The translations under genes were made by a program, and so were the position numbers. Below the pieces are notes generated by a model. The model had not been told where the DNA came from, searched no databases, and saw only the letters and a list, made by a program, of their open reading frames with translations. Of a stretch of 64,000 bases of DNA, positions 26,596-35,463 are shown piece by piece; the stretch's first letter is position 1; the number at the start of each line of letters is the position of its first letter. Source of the stretch: Bacillota bacterium (lineage in GTDB: Bacteria > Bacillota > Clostridia > Christensenellales > SZUA-584); assembly GCA_023391105.1 (NCBI GenBank), contig JAEWBO010000041.1, positions 1 to 64,000 on the forward strand. The letters run 5' to 3'.

Positions 26596-27717
26596 TTGGA
26601 AATTTATCTCGATAACGCGGCGACCACGAAGCCTTATTTAGATGCTGCATTTGCACAGCATGAAAAAGGTGGCTGGTACAACCCTTCCGCCGCGTACAAA
26701 GCCGCGGAAGCGGTGTTCAGTGAAATAAAGAGCGTCCGTCAAACGCTTGCCCAAAACTTAGGTCTTCAGAACGGTAATTGCGTGTTTACGTCCGGCGGCA
26801 CCGAGGCCAACAACATGGCAGTGCTTTCAGGCTGGCGTAAGGGCGCGCATTTCATCACGAGCACAATCGAGCATCCATCGGTCTATGTGATGTTTAAGCA
26901 CCTCGAACAGCAGGGCGCCGAGGTGGATTACGTGTCGCCGAAAGGGTTTCATATCGAACCGGAGGATGTGGCCTCTCTTATACGGGAGGATACCGCGCTC
27001 GTGAGCATTATGCATGTCAACAATGAGACGGGCGCACTTAACGACATCAAAGAGATTTGCCGCGCAGTAAATGCGAAAAATCCGGAAACGCTTTTTCATT
27101 CAGATGGTGTTCAGGCACTGCTTAAAACGCCGATAGACTTAAATGAACTCGGCGTGGATTATTACACCGTAAGCGCCCATAAGATTCACGGTCTTAAAGG
27201 CACAGGCGCATTACTCGCGCGTCAGGGACGCACAATAAAACCGTTGCTGCTCGGAGGCAGTCAGGAAAGCGTGCTGCGTGCGGGCACAGAGAATACGCTG
27301 GGTATACAGGTGTTCGGTGAAGCGCTGCAACGCGGCTTTGCGGACACCATGACCGATGCGCATATAAAAGCCTTGCGCGCGGCGCTCGTGACAGGTCTTT
27401 CGCAGATAGAAGGCGCTGTGGTGAATATACCGGCCGAATACGTGCCGCATATCGTGAGCGTCTCGTTTGAGGGTATACGCGCCGAAGTGCTTGCGCGTTT
27501 GCTGGGAGATCAGGGTATCTGCATCGGCACGGGCGCGGCCTGCTCACGGGGTAAGGTCAGCCGCGTGCTGTTGGAATGCGGCATCAAACGGCCGCTCGCC
27601 GAGGGCACCGTGCGTATCAGCATAAGCAATAATAACACGACGGACGATATACAAATATGTCTCGAAGCGCTGGATAAAGCGGTTCATCAATTACGGAGGT
27701 TTTCACATCGTGGATAA
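26596..27717 (+). CDS. Cysteine desulfurase (NifS/IscS family)
   Basis: PLP enzyme that takes sulfur from cysteine as a persulfide. Starting at TTG 26596 (MEIYLDNAATT…), PLP Lys196 lies in SAHKIHG, His93 in TIEHPSV, and the persulfide Cys316 in GAACSRG. 373 residues. GGGAGG precedes the TTG; an in-frame extension upstream to 26512 has no family similarity. It overlaps thiI by 8 bases, so it is most likely the dedicated sulfur donor for ThiI, as NifZ is in Bacillus, in 4-thiouridine synthesis. Confidence 0.92.
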   Translation: MEIYLDNAATTKPYLDAAFAQHEKGGWYNPSAAYKAAEAVFSEIKSVRQTLAQNLGLQNGNCVFTSGGTEANNMAVLSGWRKGAHFITSTIEHPSVYVMFKHLEQQGAEVDYVSPKGFHIEPEDVASLIREDTALVSIMHVNNETGALNDIKEICRAVNAKNPETLFHSDGVQALLKTPIDLNELGVDYYTVSAHKIHGLKGTGALLARQGRTIKPLLLGGSQESVLRAGTENTLGIQVFGEALQRGFADTMTDAHIKALRAALVTGLSQIEGAVVNIPAEYVPHIVSVSFEGIRAEVLARLLGDQGICIGTGAACSRGKVSRVLLECGIKRPLAEGTVRISISNNNTTDDIQICLEALDKAVHQLRRFSHRG

Positions 27718-28885
27718 TATCATCATCATACGTTACGCGGAGATACATTTAAAAGGGCTCAACCGCCCATTTTTCGAGAAAGCGCTCGTTAAGAACGTGG
27801 CTTCGGCACTCGGCGGCATAGAGGGCGCTGTGGTGCGTCGCGGAGAAAGCCGCATTTATGTGGAGAATGTCAAGGAAGAGCAGCTGAACGCGGCGCTGGA
27901 GGCGCTGGGGCGCGTTTACGGCATCCATTCGTATAGCCCGGGTGTCAGGCTGGAGCAGGATTTTAACGCGGCTGTGCAGGTTCTGGCCGAGCTTGTGGCA
28001 GAGGAAAGAAAGCGATACAGTCAGGAGACAGTGCCGTTTCGCGTGGAGGCGCGGCGCGCGGACAAGCGCTTTCCCATGAAGTCGCTGCAGATGGCGATTG
28101 AAGCGGGCGGCGTGATACTCGACCGTGTACCGGGACTTAAGGTCAATCTCGAGCATCCGGAGCTCACCGCATATCTTGAAATTCGCGACAAGGCGTACTG
28201 CTACACGCGCGTCCTCAAAGGTCCGGGAGGTATGCCCGTCGGCTGCAACGGGCGTGCGGCGCTGTTGCTTTCGGGCGGCATAGACAGCCCCGTGGCTGGC
28301 TGCATGATCGCCAAGCGCGGCGTGGCGCTGACTGCCGTGCATTTTGAAAGCTTTCCGTATACGAGCGACAAGGCGCTGGAAAAGGTGCACGACCTTGCAA
28401 AGCTGATGACGCGTTACACCGGGCCGATACGTCTGCATGTGGTGCGCTTTACGGATATCCAGATGACGCTGTACGAGAAATGCCCGCAGGAATATCTGAC
28501 GATTCTCATGCGTCGCTTTATGATGCGCATTGCGGAGAGGCTGGCCCAGAGCGACCACTGCCTCGCACTGGTGACGGGGGAGAGCGTGGGGCAGGTGGCC
28601 AGCCAGACGCTGGAAAGCCTTGCGGCTACCAACGATGCGGTGGACATGCTCGTGCTGCGTCCGCTGATTGGCATGGACAAACTCGACATCACCGAACTGG
28701 CTCAGCGCTACGGCACATTCGACACGTCGATATTGCCGTATGAGGACTGTTGTACAGTATTCGTGCCCAAACATCCCGTCACCAAGCCGCGGCTGAACGA
28801 TATTCGGAAGGCCGAAGAAAAACTGGACGCAGAAGCGATGATCACAGCCGCGATTGAGGGCGATGTGGTGACGACAATCGTCTAG
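27710..28885 (+). CDS. thiI: tRNA 4-thiouridine synthase ThiI
   Basis: Adenylates and thiolates U8 of tRNA. N-terminal ferredoxin-like/THUMP domains run to about residue 165; the PP-loop SGGIDSP is at 188-194. The C-terminal rhodanese domain of enterobacterial ThiI is absent, typical of Firmicutes forms that take sulfur directly from a partner desulfurase. 391 residues. GTG start with CGGAGG upstream, inside the end of the desulfurase gene. Confidence 0.95.
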   Translation: MDNIIIIRYAEIHLKGLNRPFFEKALVKNVASALGGIEGAVVRRGESRIYVENVKEEQLNAALEALGRVYGIHSYSPGVRLEQDFNAAVQVLAELVAEERKRYSQETVPFRVEARRADKRFPMKSLQMAIEAGGVILDRVPGLKVNLEHPELTAYLEIRDKAYCYTRVLKGPGGMPVGCNGRAALLLSGGIDSPVAGCMIAKRGVALTAVHFESFPYTSDKALEKVHDLAKLMTRYTGPIRLHVVRFTDIQMTLYEKCPQEYLTILMRRFMMRIAERLAQSDHCLALVTGESVGQVASQTLESLAATNDAVDMLVLRPLIGMDKLDITELAQRYGTFDTSILPYEDCCTVFVPKHPVTKPRLNDIRKAEEKLDAEAMITAAIEGDVVTTIV

Positions 28886-28902
28886 ACGCGTCCGGCAGAC
28901 GC

Positions 28903-28911
28903 TGTTATAAT
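28903..28911 (+). promoter_or_regulatory. Extended -10 promoter candidate for the flavodiiron gene
   Basis: TGT-TATAAT at 28903-28911, an extended -10 with a perfect hexamer, 85 bases before the start; no good -35. Confidence 0.4.
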
Positions 28912-28995
28912 GGCACAAATAAAAGAGGTTGAATGGCTTTGGTTTTTAACTGAGGTTTAAAAAAAATATTTTATGACAACGAGAGGGGAGTATCT

Positions 28996-30201
28996 ATGCA
29001 GATATCGCAGGAAATTGCGCCGAAGATTTTTTGGGTGGGGGGGAATGACAGACGGCTGGCGCTGTTTGAAAACATGTTTCCGCTGCCCAATGGCGTATCT
29101 TATAATTCATACTTAATCATGGATGAAAAGGTGGCACTGATGGACACCGTGGATTCGGCAATCACGCAGCAGTTTCTTGAGAACCTGACGCATGTGACGG
29201 ATGGCCGCGCGATCGACTATCTCGTGGTGAACCACATGGAGCCGGATCACTGCGCGTATATCGAGGAGCTCACACGCCGTTACCCCGATATTAAGATCGT
29301 CGGAAACGCCAAAACCTTTAATATGATCCGCCAGTTCTACGACTTTGATGTCGACATGCGCATGCATGAAGTCAAGGACGGCGATACATTGTCGCTGGGC
29401 AGCCATACGCTGCGCTTTGTGTTCGCGCCCATGGTGCACTGGCCGGAGGTCATGTTTTCTTATGAGGAGACACAGGGTATTCTCTTCTCGGCAGACGCTT
29501 TTGGCACATTTGGTGCGCTGTCCGGTAACATATTCAGCGATGAGTACGACTTTGAAGGCTATTTTCTCGACGAAGCGCGCCGTTATTACACAAATATCGT
29601 AGGCCGCTATGGCGGTCAGGTGCAGGCTGTACTCAAAAAACTGGCTGGCACCGACATCAAGATGGTTTGCCCGCTGCACGGGCCGATTTGGCGCAAGGAT
29701 ATCGGATACTTCATGGAGAAACACGATAAGTGGAGCCGCTACGAGCCTGAGAAGAAAGGCGTTGTGCTGGCTTATGCCTCGATGTACGGCAATACGGAAA
29801 ACGCGATGAGCGTAATCGCGAACCGGCTGGCGCTGAAAGGTGTGAAGGATATGCGCATGTATGACGTATCCAAGACGCATCCGTCGTATATTATTTCGGA
29901 CGCGTTCAAGTACAGTCATTTGGTTTTCGCATCGCCCACCTATAACGCAGGGCTGTATTTCGGCATGGAGTCACTTTTAAGAGAGATGGCTGTGCTCAAT
30001 TTGCGAGACCGCAAGGTGGCCATCGTTGCAAATGGATCGTGGGCGCCCACCGCCCACACCGTGATGGAAAAGCTCATTGGCGAAATGAAGCAGATGGAGT
30101 TGTTAGCGCCGCCGCTGATTATCAAGTCGTCGCTGAAAGCGACGCAGATGGACGAGCTCTTTGCGCTCGCGGATGCCGTCGCGGCTTCGGTGCTTGCATA
30201 G
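28996..30201 (+). CDS. fprA: Flavodiiron protein (A-type flavoprotein)
   Basis: Reduces O2 to water (and in some members NO to N2O), protecting anaerobes. The N-terminal metallo-beta-lactamase domain carries the diiron ligands His80, Glu82 and Asp84 (HMEPDH), His148, Asp167 and His228; the flavodoxin domain starts near 255 with ASMYGNTENA for FMN. 401 residues, no extra rubredoxin domain. GAGGGGAG precedes the ATG. It stands alone with its own terminator, upstream of the hydrogenase region but on the opposite strand. Confidence 0.95.
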   Translation: MQISQEIAPKIFWVGGNDRRLALFENMFPLPNGVSYNSYLIMDEKVALMDTVDSAITQQFLENLTHVTDGRAIDYLVVNHMEPDHCAYIEELTRRYPDIKIVGNAKTFNMIRQFYDFDVDMRMHEVKDGDTLSLGSHTLRFVFAPMVHWPEVMFSYEETQGILFSADAFGTFGALSGNIFSDEYDFEGYFLDEARRYYTNIVGRYGGQVQAVLKKLAGTDIKMVCPLHGPIWRKDIGYFMEKHDKWSRYEPEKKGVVLAYASMYGNTENAMSVIANRLALKGVKDMRMYDVSKTHPSYIISDAFKYSHLVFASPTYNAGLYFGMESLLREMAVLNLRDRKVAIVANGSWAPTAHTVMEKLIGEMKQMELLAPPLIIKSSLKATQMDELFALADAVAASVLA

Positions 30202-30224
30202 CACAAACGTATTGGAATATCACT

Positions 30225-30253
30225 AAAGGGACGGTTTTCACCGTCCCTTTGTC
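30225..30253 (+). terminator. Terminator after the flavodiiron gene
   Basis: AAAGGGACGG / CCGTCCCTTT with a short T-rich loop; AA-rich before, T after. Confidence 0.75.
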
Positions 30254-30269
30254 GGTTCTGCTTTCAACA

Positions 30270-30325
30270 TAATCCTCCGTCACGCTGCGCGTGCCACCTC
30301 CTTTGGAAAAGGAGGCTCATCTTTG
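30270..30325. repeat. CCTCCGTCACGC-type intergenic repeat
   Basis: CCTCCGTCACGCTGCGCGTG followed by CCACCTCCTTTGG and AAAGGAGG, i.e. two small inverted repeats in tandem. Similar sequences are common between genes in Clostridia. No coding. Confidence 0.5.
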
Positions 30326-30359
30326 GCTCCAATATCTTATCATACGCGAACCCACATAA

Positions 30360-30384
30360 AAAGCCCCGGACTCGCCGGGGCTTT
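30360..30384 (-). terminator. Terminator of the hydrogenase operon
   Basis: A 10-bp perfect stem AAAGCCCCGG / CCGGGGCTTT with loop ACTCG, 15 bases past the hydA stop; on the minus strand it is followed by TTTATGTGGG. Confidence 0.8.
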
Positions 30385-30399
30385 GTGTATGTAACTGAA

Positions 30400-32139
30400 T
30401 TAGTTATACTTCGGTCTCGCATGATAATGCGTGTGAAGCAGCTCGTGAGCCTTGTGGCTGTTGGGCTCGCCAAGGAACTCCTTGTACAGCAACTGTAATT
30501 CTTCGTTCTCATGCGATTTTCTTTTGGGCTTGCCGCTGTCTTCCTCATATGTGGCTTTTGCGCGCAGCACATAGGGGTTGATGTTGAGCTTATCCTGCGC
30601 GGAGACGATCGGCTGTCCGCCGCCCGTCACACAGCCGCCGGGGCAGCCCATGACTTCGATGAAATGGTATTCCTTCTCACCGTTACGAATGGCTTCAAGC
30701 AGCTTCTTGGCATTGCCTGTGCCGCTTGCGACGGCCACCTTAATATCCATGCCCGCAACGTTGATCGTGGCTTCCTTGACGCCGTCGATACCGCGTACGC
30801 ACTCGTAGTTAATCTCTTTTAGGTCTTCGCCGGTGAGCAAATCAGCAACGGTGCGCAGCGCCGCTTCCATCACGCCGCCTGTGGCGCCGAAGATAACAGC
30901 CGCGCCTGTGGATTCGCCGAGCACACGGTCGAAATCGCTATCGGGCAGGTTCTTAAAGTCGATGTTGGCTTGCTTGATCATTTTGGCGAGCTCGCGCGTG
31001 GTGAGTACGGCGTCCACGTCACGATTGCCGTTCACGGCCATCTCGTCGCGTTCTTTCTCAAACTTCTTCGCTGTGCAGGGCATGATGGAGACCACATAGA
31101 TGTCCTTTGGATCAATGCCCGCTTTTTGCGCGTAGTAAGATTTGATCACCGCGCCGCCCATCTGATGGGGCGATTTGCAGCTTGAGAGGTTATCGAGGAA
31201 ATCCGGGAAGAAATGCTCGCAGTATTTGATCCAGCCGGGGCTGCACGATGTGATCATCGGCAGCTTGCCGCCGTTCTTGATACGGCCCAAAAGCTCTGTG
31301 CCTTCTTCCATAATCGTTAAGTCCGCGCTGAAATCAACGTCGAATACCTTGTCAAAACCGATGCGGCGAAGCGCAGTGGCCATCTTGCCGGTGACACTGG
31401 TGCCCACAGGAATGCCGAATTCTTCGCCGAGACCGAAACGCACCGCAGGAGCCGTCTGCACGACCACATGCTTTGTGGAATCGTTGATCGCATCCCATAC
31501 GTTCTGGATTTCGCTCTTTTCGGTCAGCGCGCCCACCGGACAAGCCGTGATGCACTGTCCGCAGTTCACGCACGGCACATCTTTTAAGGATTTGCCGAAA
31601 ACAGGCTCCACGGTTGTTTTGAAACCGCGTTCTGTGGCGCCGATAGCGCCGATTTTCTGTACATTGTTGCAGACCGCAACGCAGCGACGGCAAAGTATGC
31701 ACTTGTTGGGGTCTCTGACGACCGAGGCGGAACCCGTATCGAGCGGACGGTCGAAGCTCTGTCCTTCATAAGGCACATCCTCAACGCCCAACTCTTCACA
31801 AACCGTCTGCAGCTCGCAGTTGCGGTTTCTCACGCAGCTGAGGCAGCGCTTGTCGTGGTTGGAGAGAATGAGCTCCAAGTTCACACGGCGCGCATCCTGC
31901 ACAGCCTTGGATTTTGTGGATATCACCATGCCGTTAGCAGCGGGCAGCACGCAGGATGCCTGAAGGCCACGGCCTCCTTCTATCATTTCGACGAGACACA
32001 TACGGCATGCGCCGATGGCGTTAACGCCTTTCAAATAGCACAGTGTCGGTATTTTGATGTTGGCAGCCCTGGCCGCTTCGAGAACCGAAGTGTTATCAGG
32101 AACTTCCACTTTGACTCCATCTATTGTTAAAGATATCAT
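30400..32139 (-). CDS. hydA: [FeFe]-hydrogenase catalytic subunit, NAD(P)-linked / bifurcating type
   Basis: 579 residues. N-terminal [2Fe-2S] domain (Cys34, 45, 48, 63), His-ligated [4Fe-4S] (His95, Cys99, 102, 108), a two-cluster ferredoxin domain (Cys147/150/153/157 and 190/193/196/200), then the H-cluster domain with TSCSPGW (297-303), MPCTAKK (Cys355) and EVMGCPGGC (Cys499, 503), and a small-subunit-like tail. It makes or consumes H2 and receives electrons through HydB. L1 has one Cys and a Ser where many enzymes have two Cys. With HydB and HydC beside it, the electron-bifurcating (NADH plus ferredoxin) type is most likely; NADP-reducing Hnd is the alternative. Confidence 0.95.
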   Translation of the reverse strand: MISLTIDGVKVEVPDNTSVLEAARAANIKIPTLCYLKGVNAIGACRMCLVEMIEGGRGLQASCVLPAANGMVISTKSKAVQDARRVNLELILSNHDKRCLSCVRNRNCELQTVCEELGVEDVPYEGQSFDRPLDTGSASVVRDPNKCILCRRCVAVCNNVQKIGAIGATERGFKTTVEPVFGKSLKDVPCVNCGQCITACPVGALTEKSEIQNVWDAINDSTKHVVVQTAPAVRFGLGEEFGIPVGTSVTGKMATALRRIGFDKVFDVDFSADLTIMEEGTELLGRIKNGGKLPMITSCSPGWIKYCEHFFPDFLDNLSSCKSPHQMGGAVIKSYYAQKAGIDPKDIYVVSIMPCTAKKFEKERDEMAVNGNRDVDAVLTTRELAKMIKQANIDFKNLPDSDFDRVLGESTGAAVIFGATGGVMEAALRTVADLLTGEDLKEINYECVRGIDGVKEATINVAGMDIKVAVASGTGNAKKLLEAIRNGEKEYHFIEVMGCPGGCVTGGGQPIVSAQDKLNINPYVLRAKATYEEDSGKPKRKSHENEELQLLYKEFLGEPNSHKAHELLHTHYHARPKYN

Positions 32140-32157
32140 AACCTGTCTGCTCCTTTC

Positions 32158-33948
32158 CTATTTCTTCTCGATTGCGCCGAACTTGCACTTGGTTATGCAG
32201 GCGCCGCACTTAATGCACTTGCTCTGATCGATCTCGAACGGCTCTTTGACCTTGCCGGAAATCGCGTTGGTGGGGCAGACCTTTGCGCAGGCGCTGCAGC
32301 CAATGCATTTGGACTTATCGATGATGTAGTTGAGCAGTGCTTTGCAATGGCCGGCGGGGCACTTCTTGTCATAGATGTGCGCTTCATACTCATCGCGGAA
32401 GTACTTGATGGTCGAAAGCACGGGGTTAGGTGCCGTTTTACCAAGGCCGCAAAGCGCCCCATTCTTTATGTTTTCACCAAGCTGTTCGAGCTTTTCGATA
32501 TCGCCGTCTTCGCCGCGGCCCGACACGATGCGCTCTAAGATCTCCAGCATGCGCTTGGTGCCGATACGGCAGGGGGGACATTTACCGCAGGATTCATCCA
32601 CAGTGAAGTCGAGGAAGAAACGCGCCACGTCCACCATGCAGTTGTCTTCGTCCATGACGATAAGACCGCCGCTGCCCATCATCGAGCCAATCGCCATAAG
32701 CGAATCATAATCGATGGGGGTGTCAAGATGGCTTGTCGGTATGCAGCCGCCAGAGGGGCCGCCCGTCTGAGCCGCTTTAAACGCTTTGCCGCCGGGGATA
32801 CCGCCGCCGATCTCATAGATGATCTCGCGCAGTGTGGTGCCCATGGGTATCTCGACCAAACCAGTGTTATTGATCTTGCCGCCCAAAGCAAACACCTTTG
32901 TGCCCTTGCTCTTTTCTGTACCCATGGAAGAAAACCATTCGGGTCCATTGAGTATTATCTGCGGAACATTCGCAAATGTTTCAACGTTGTTGATAATTGT
33001 GGGTTTTCCGAACAGACCCTTTTGCGCCGGGAATGGCGGCTTGGGTGTCGGTTCGCCGCGGTGACCTTCAATGGACGAAATCAACGCCATTTCTTCGCCG
33101 CAGACGAAAGCACCTGCACCAAGGCGGATGTCCACATCAAACTCAAAGCCTGTGCCGAAAATATCTTTGCCGAGCAAGCCCTGTTCACGCGCCTGATCGA
33201 TGGCAATTTCAAGACGTTTAACCGCGATGGGGTATTCCGCGCGCACGTAGATATAACCCATATTGGCGCCGATCGCGTAGCCCGCGATCGCCATGGCTTC
33301 CAGAACCGCATGAGGGTCGCCTTCAAGCACGCTTCTGTCCATGAACGCACCCGGGTCGCCTTCGTCGGCGTTGCAGATCACGTATTTTTGATCGTTCTTT
33401 TCATTGGCACAGAACTGCCATTTCATACCGGTGGGGAAACCGCCGCCGCCGCGTCCTCTTAGACCGCTTGCTTTGATGATATCGATCACCTGCTGAGGTG
33501 TGTGTTCGACGAGGCATGTGCCTAGCGCCTTGTAACCGTCAAAAGCAATGTATTCGTCGATACGCTCGGGATCGATCACGCCGCAGTTTCTTAGTGCCAC
33601 ACGCTTTTGCTTTTTGTAAAAGCCGATGTTGTCAAGTGACATCTCGACGTCCTTCTGATCACCATGATACAGCAGGCGCTGCACAATGCGGCCCTTCAAA
33701 AGGTGTTCGTTGACGATATCGGGAACATCCGATACCTTGACATGCGAATAGAAGCTGCCCTCGGGATACACGATCACGACGGGACCCGCTTCGCACAGGC
33801 CAAAGCAGCCGGTTCTGACTACCTTGACTTCCTTATCAAGGCCGGCTTTGCTGACTTCTTCGTTAAATTTATCAATGATCTTTGGCGAATCGGAAGACGT
33901 GCATCCGGTTCCGCCGCAGACGAGTACATGAGAACGGAATATATCCAT
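32158..33948 (-). CDS. hydB: Hydrogenase NADH-binding flavoprotein subunit (NuoF-like)
   Basis: 596 residues. An N-terminal thioredoxin-like [2Fe-2S] domain (Cys11, 16, 48, 52) leads to the NuoF core with the nucleotide/FMN motif GRGGGGFPTG and NADEGDPGAFMDR. SCGKCPPCRIGT ligates a [4Fe-4S] cluster; two more sit in a C-terminal ferredoxin domain (CIGCSACAKVCP, CIKCGACITKC). It is the diaphorase subunit and probable bifurcation site. GGAGGG precedes the ATG; 18 bases separate it from hydA. Confidence 0.95.
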   Translation of the reverse strand: MDIFRSHVLVCGGTGCTSSDSPKIIDKFNEEVSKAGLDKEVKVVRTGCFGLCEAGPVVIVYPEGSFYSHVKVSDVPDIVNEHLLKGRIVQRLLYHGDQKDVEMSLDNIGFYKKQKRVALRNCGVIDPERIDEYIAFDGYKALGTCLVEHTPQQVIDIIKASGLRGRGGGGFPTGMKWQFCANEKNDQKYVICNADEGDPGAFMDRSVLEGDPHAVLEAMAIAGYAIGANMGYIYVRAEYPIAVKRLEIAIDQAREQGLLGKDIFGTGFEFDVDIRLGAGAFVCGEEMALISSIEGHRGEPTPKPPFPAQKGLFGKPTIINNVETFANVPQIILNGPEWFSSMGTEKSKGTKVFALGGKINNTGLVEIPMGTTLREIIYEIGGGIPGGKAFKAAQTGGPSGGCIPTSHLDTPIDYDSLMAIGSMMGSGGLIVMDEDNCMVDVARFFLDFTVDESCGKCPPCRIGTKRMLEILERIVSGRGEDGDIEKLEQLGENIKNGALCGLGKTAPNPVLSTIKYFRDEYEAHIYDKKCPAGHCKALLNYIIDKSKCIGCSACAKVCPTNAISGKVKEPFEIDQSKCIKCGACITKCKFGAIEKK

Positions 33949-33960
33949 TTTTTTGCCCTC

Positions 33961-34338
33961 CTATTTCGTATTCTCTTCGTGATAGCCGATTGTGTATTCC
34001 GTGACAGGATTGCCGTTCACGACATGCTCGGCTACGATTCTGCCGACCATGTCGGGATTGACATTCACATATGTCACTTTTTCCTTGCCGGGTGTATACA
34101 CTTCGACCATCGGTTCCAAACGGCAGGCGCCGATGCAGCCTGTCTGCGAAACCGTCACATCGTTTAAGCTTCTCTTGGCGACCTCTTCCACCAATGCGGT
34201 GAGCACAGGACGCGCGCCAGCGGCGATACCGCAAGTGGCCATGCCGACCACGATACGTGTTCCTTCGCCTTTTATTCGAATATCTATCTGTGATAAAGTT
34301 TTATTTCTGATAGCTTCGAGCTCTTGTAAAGACTTCAT
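33961..34338 (-). CDS. HndB-like (2Fe-2S) thioredoxin-fold ferredoxin
   Basis: 125 residues with four Cys in the pattern ATCGIAAGA…SQTGCIGACRLEP, as in HndB of the Desulfovibrio NADP-reducing hydrogenase and the N-terminal part of HydB. Only three Cys fall in the usual ligand places that I can align with confidence. It is probably an accessory electron carrier or structural subunit. Starts inside the end of the ATPase gene (ATGA overlap of 4 bases) and lies 12 bases upstream of hydB. Confidence 0.85.
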   Translation of the reverse strand: MKSLQELEAIRNKTLSQIDIRIKGEGTRIVVGMATCGIAAGARPVLTALVEEVAKRSLNDVTVSQTGCIGACRLEPMVEVYTPGKEKVTYVNVNPDMVGRIVAEHVVNGNPVTEYTIGYHEENTK

Positions 34339-34886
34339 ATTTCGTTACCTCCAAAAACCTGTTTGATCCCTTCCTGTAAATATTCACGGATGAACACCAT
34401 TACCTCAGGGGTTGTGATGGGGACATCCTCCAAAGTCGCCTTAATCTGCCGTGTGTCATATTCAAACACCTCATCGCCTTTTGCGGTAAAAGCAAAGTCG
34501 ATCGTTGGGTTTAGAATTGTCAGCGTGGCAATCGTTTCTGCGATGTCTCCTAGCGGCGGACGGTCGATGTGTGAGAATTTGAGCAGAGCCGTTAACTTCG
34601 TGCCCTTGCCGATCTCGGAATCGATATCCAGCCGTCCTTCCGTTATCTCGCAGCTTGCCGCAAACATCGGTATACCAAGGCCGACTTTTCTTGTGGTTCG
34701 CGACGTCGTAAACGGACTTTTCACACGCTCTAGCATTTCTTTGCTCATACCGGATCCATTGTCTTCAATGACGATGATAAGCTCATCCTTTGCTTTGTCG
34801 ATGGTCACATCAATGCGCACAAGGCTGCTGCCTGCCCTGATGGAGTTCTCGGCAATATCGAGAATGTGCAAAGAAATATCACGCAT
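34335..34886 (-). CDS. HATPase_c (histidine-kinase-type ATPase) protein of the hydrogenase operon
   Basis: 183 residues, no sensor or His-phosphotransfer domain. N box DIAENSIRAG, G1 box VIEDNGSGM, an F-box-like SPFTTSRTT, and G2 GLGIPMF are visible. The C-terminal 70 residues (after about 110) are specific and unassigned. Genes of this type sit between hydC and hydB in many clostridial hydrogenase operons. It might be a regulatory kinase acting on a partner in trans, or bind ATP as a maturation factor; no role is established that I know of. Confidence 0.8.
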   Translation of the reverse strand: MRDISLHILDIAENSIRAGSSLVRIDVTIDKAKDELIIVIEDNGSGMSKEMLERVKSPFTTSRTTRKVGLGIPMFAASCEITEGRLDIDSEIGKGTKLTALLKFSHIDRPPLGDIAETIATLTILNPTIDFAFTAKGDEVFEYDTRQIKATLEDVPITTPEVMVFIREYLQEGIKQVFGGNEI

Positions 34887-34888
34887 GG

Positions 34889-35365
34889 TTATTTATTGTA
34901 TTTCGCGATTATGTCGGGAACATCCGAAGGAACCAGCCGCCCGTAAACCTGATCATCGATCATGATGACAGGAGCAAGCCCGCAGCATCCCAGACAGCGA
35001 GTGGCTTCCAGCGTGAAGCGTCCGTCCGGCGTGGTTTGCCCGGGATCGACGCCCAGCACTTCACTTAGCTTCTCCATGATCTTCTCTATGTTTCTCACAT
35101 AGCAGGCCGTGCCCATACAGACGCTGATGATGTGCTCTCCTTTCGGTTCTAATGCAAACTGTGAATAAAAGGTGGCGACGCCGTATACATCGCTCATGGG
35201 AATGCCCAGCTCTTCGGAAATAAGCTCCTGTACGTCAATTGTAAGCGCGCCAAAAATCGACTGCGCTTTTTGCATGACGGGCATCAGCGGGCCTGGTTTT
35301 TTCTTCTGCTCTGCGATAAAACTGATGAGCTCTTCGCGCATCAACTTATCCTCCACGTTGGTCAT
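34889..35365 (-). CDS. hydC: Hydrogenase [2Fe-2S] subunit (NuoE-like)
   Basis: 158 residues. NuoE/thioredoxin-like fold with YGVATFYSQF and four ligand Cys in VCMGTACYVR and TRCLGCCGLAPV. It passes electrons between HydB and the rest of the complex. First gene of the five-gene hydC-HATPase-hndB-hydB-hydA operon; AGGAGGGG lies 6 bases before the ATG. Upstream are the Rex-box-like sites. Confidence 0.95.
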   Translation of the reverse strand: MTNVEDKLMREELISFIAEQKKKPGPLMPVMQKAQSIFGALTIDVQELISEELGIPMSDVYGVATFYSQFALEPKGEHIISVCMGTACYVRNIEKIMEKLSEVLGVDPGQTTPDGRFTLEATRCLGCCGLAPVIMIDDQVYGRLVPSDVPDIIAKYNK

Positions 35366-35383
35366 GGCTACCCCTCCTGAAAC

Positions 35384-35414
35384 ATTATAAAGTAGATTGT
35401 TAAATAATTATCAA
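35384..35414 (-). promoter_or_regulatory. Proximal hydC promoter with Rex-box-like operator
   Basis: On the minus strand TTGATA (35414-35409) and TATAAT (35389-35384) are 19 bases apart. The -35 and spacer are covered by an 18-mer whose plus-strand reading is TTGTTAAATAATTATCAA (35397-35414), matching the clostridial Rex consensus TTGTTAA-N4-TTAACAA at 13 of 14 fixed positions. The leader would be very short, so the -10 at 35434-35429 (TAGAAT) may be used instead. Confidence 0.6.
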
Positions 35415-35463
35415 AACATCCAGCGCATATTCTATCATAAAATGCTGCTGTTGCACATAGATA

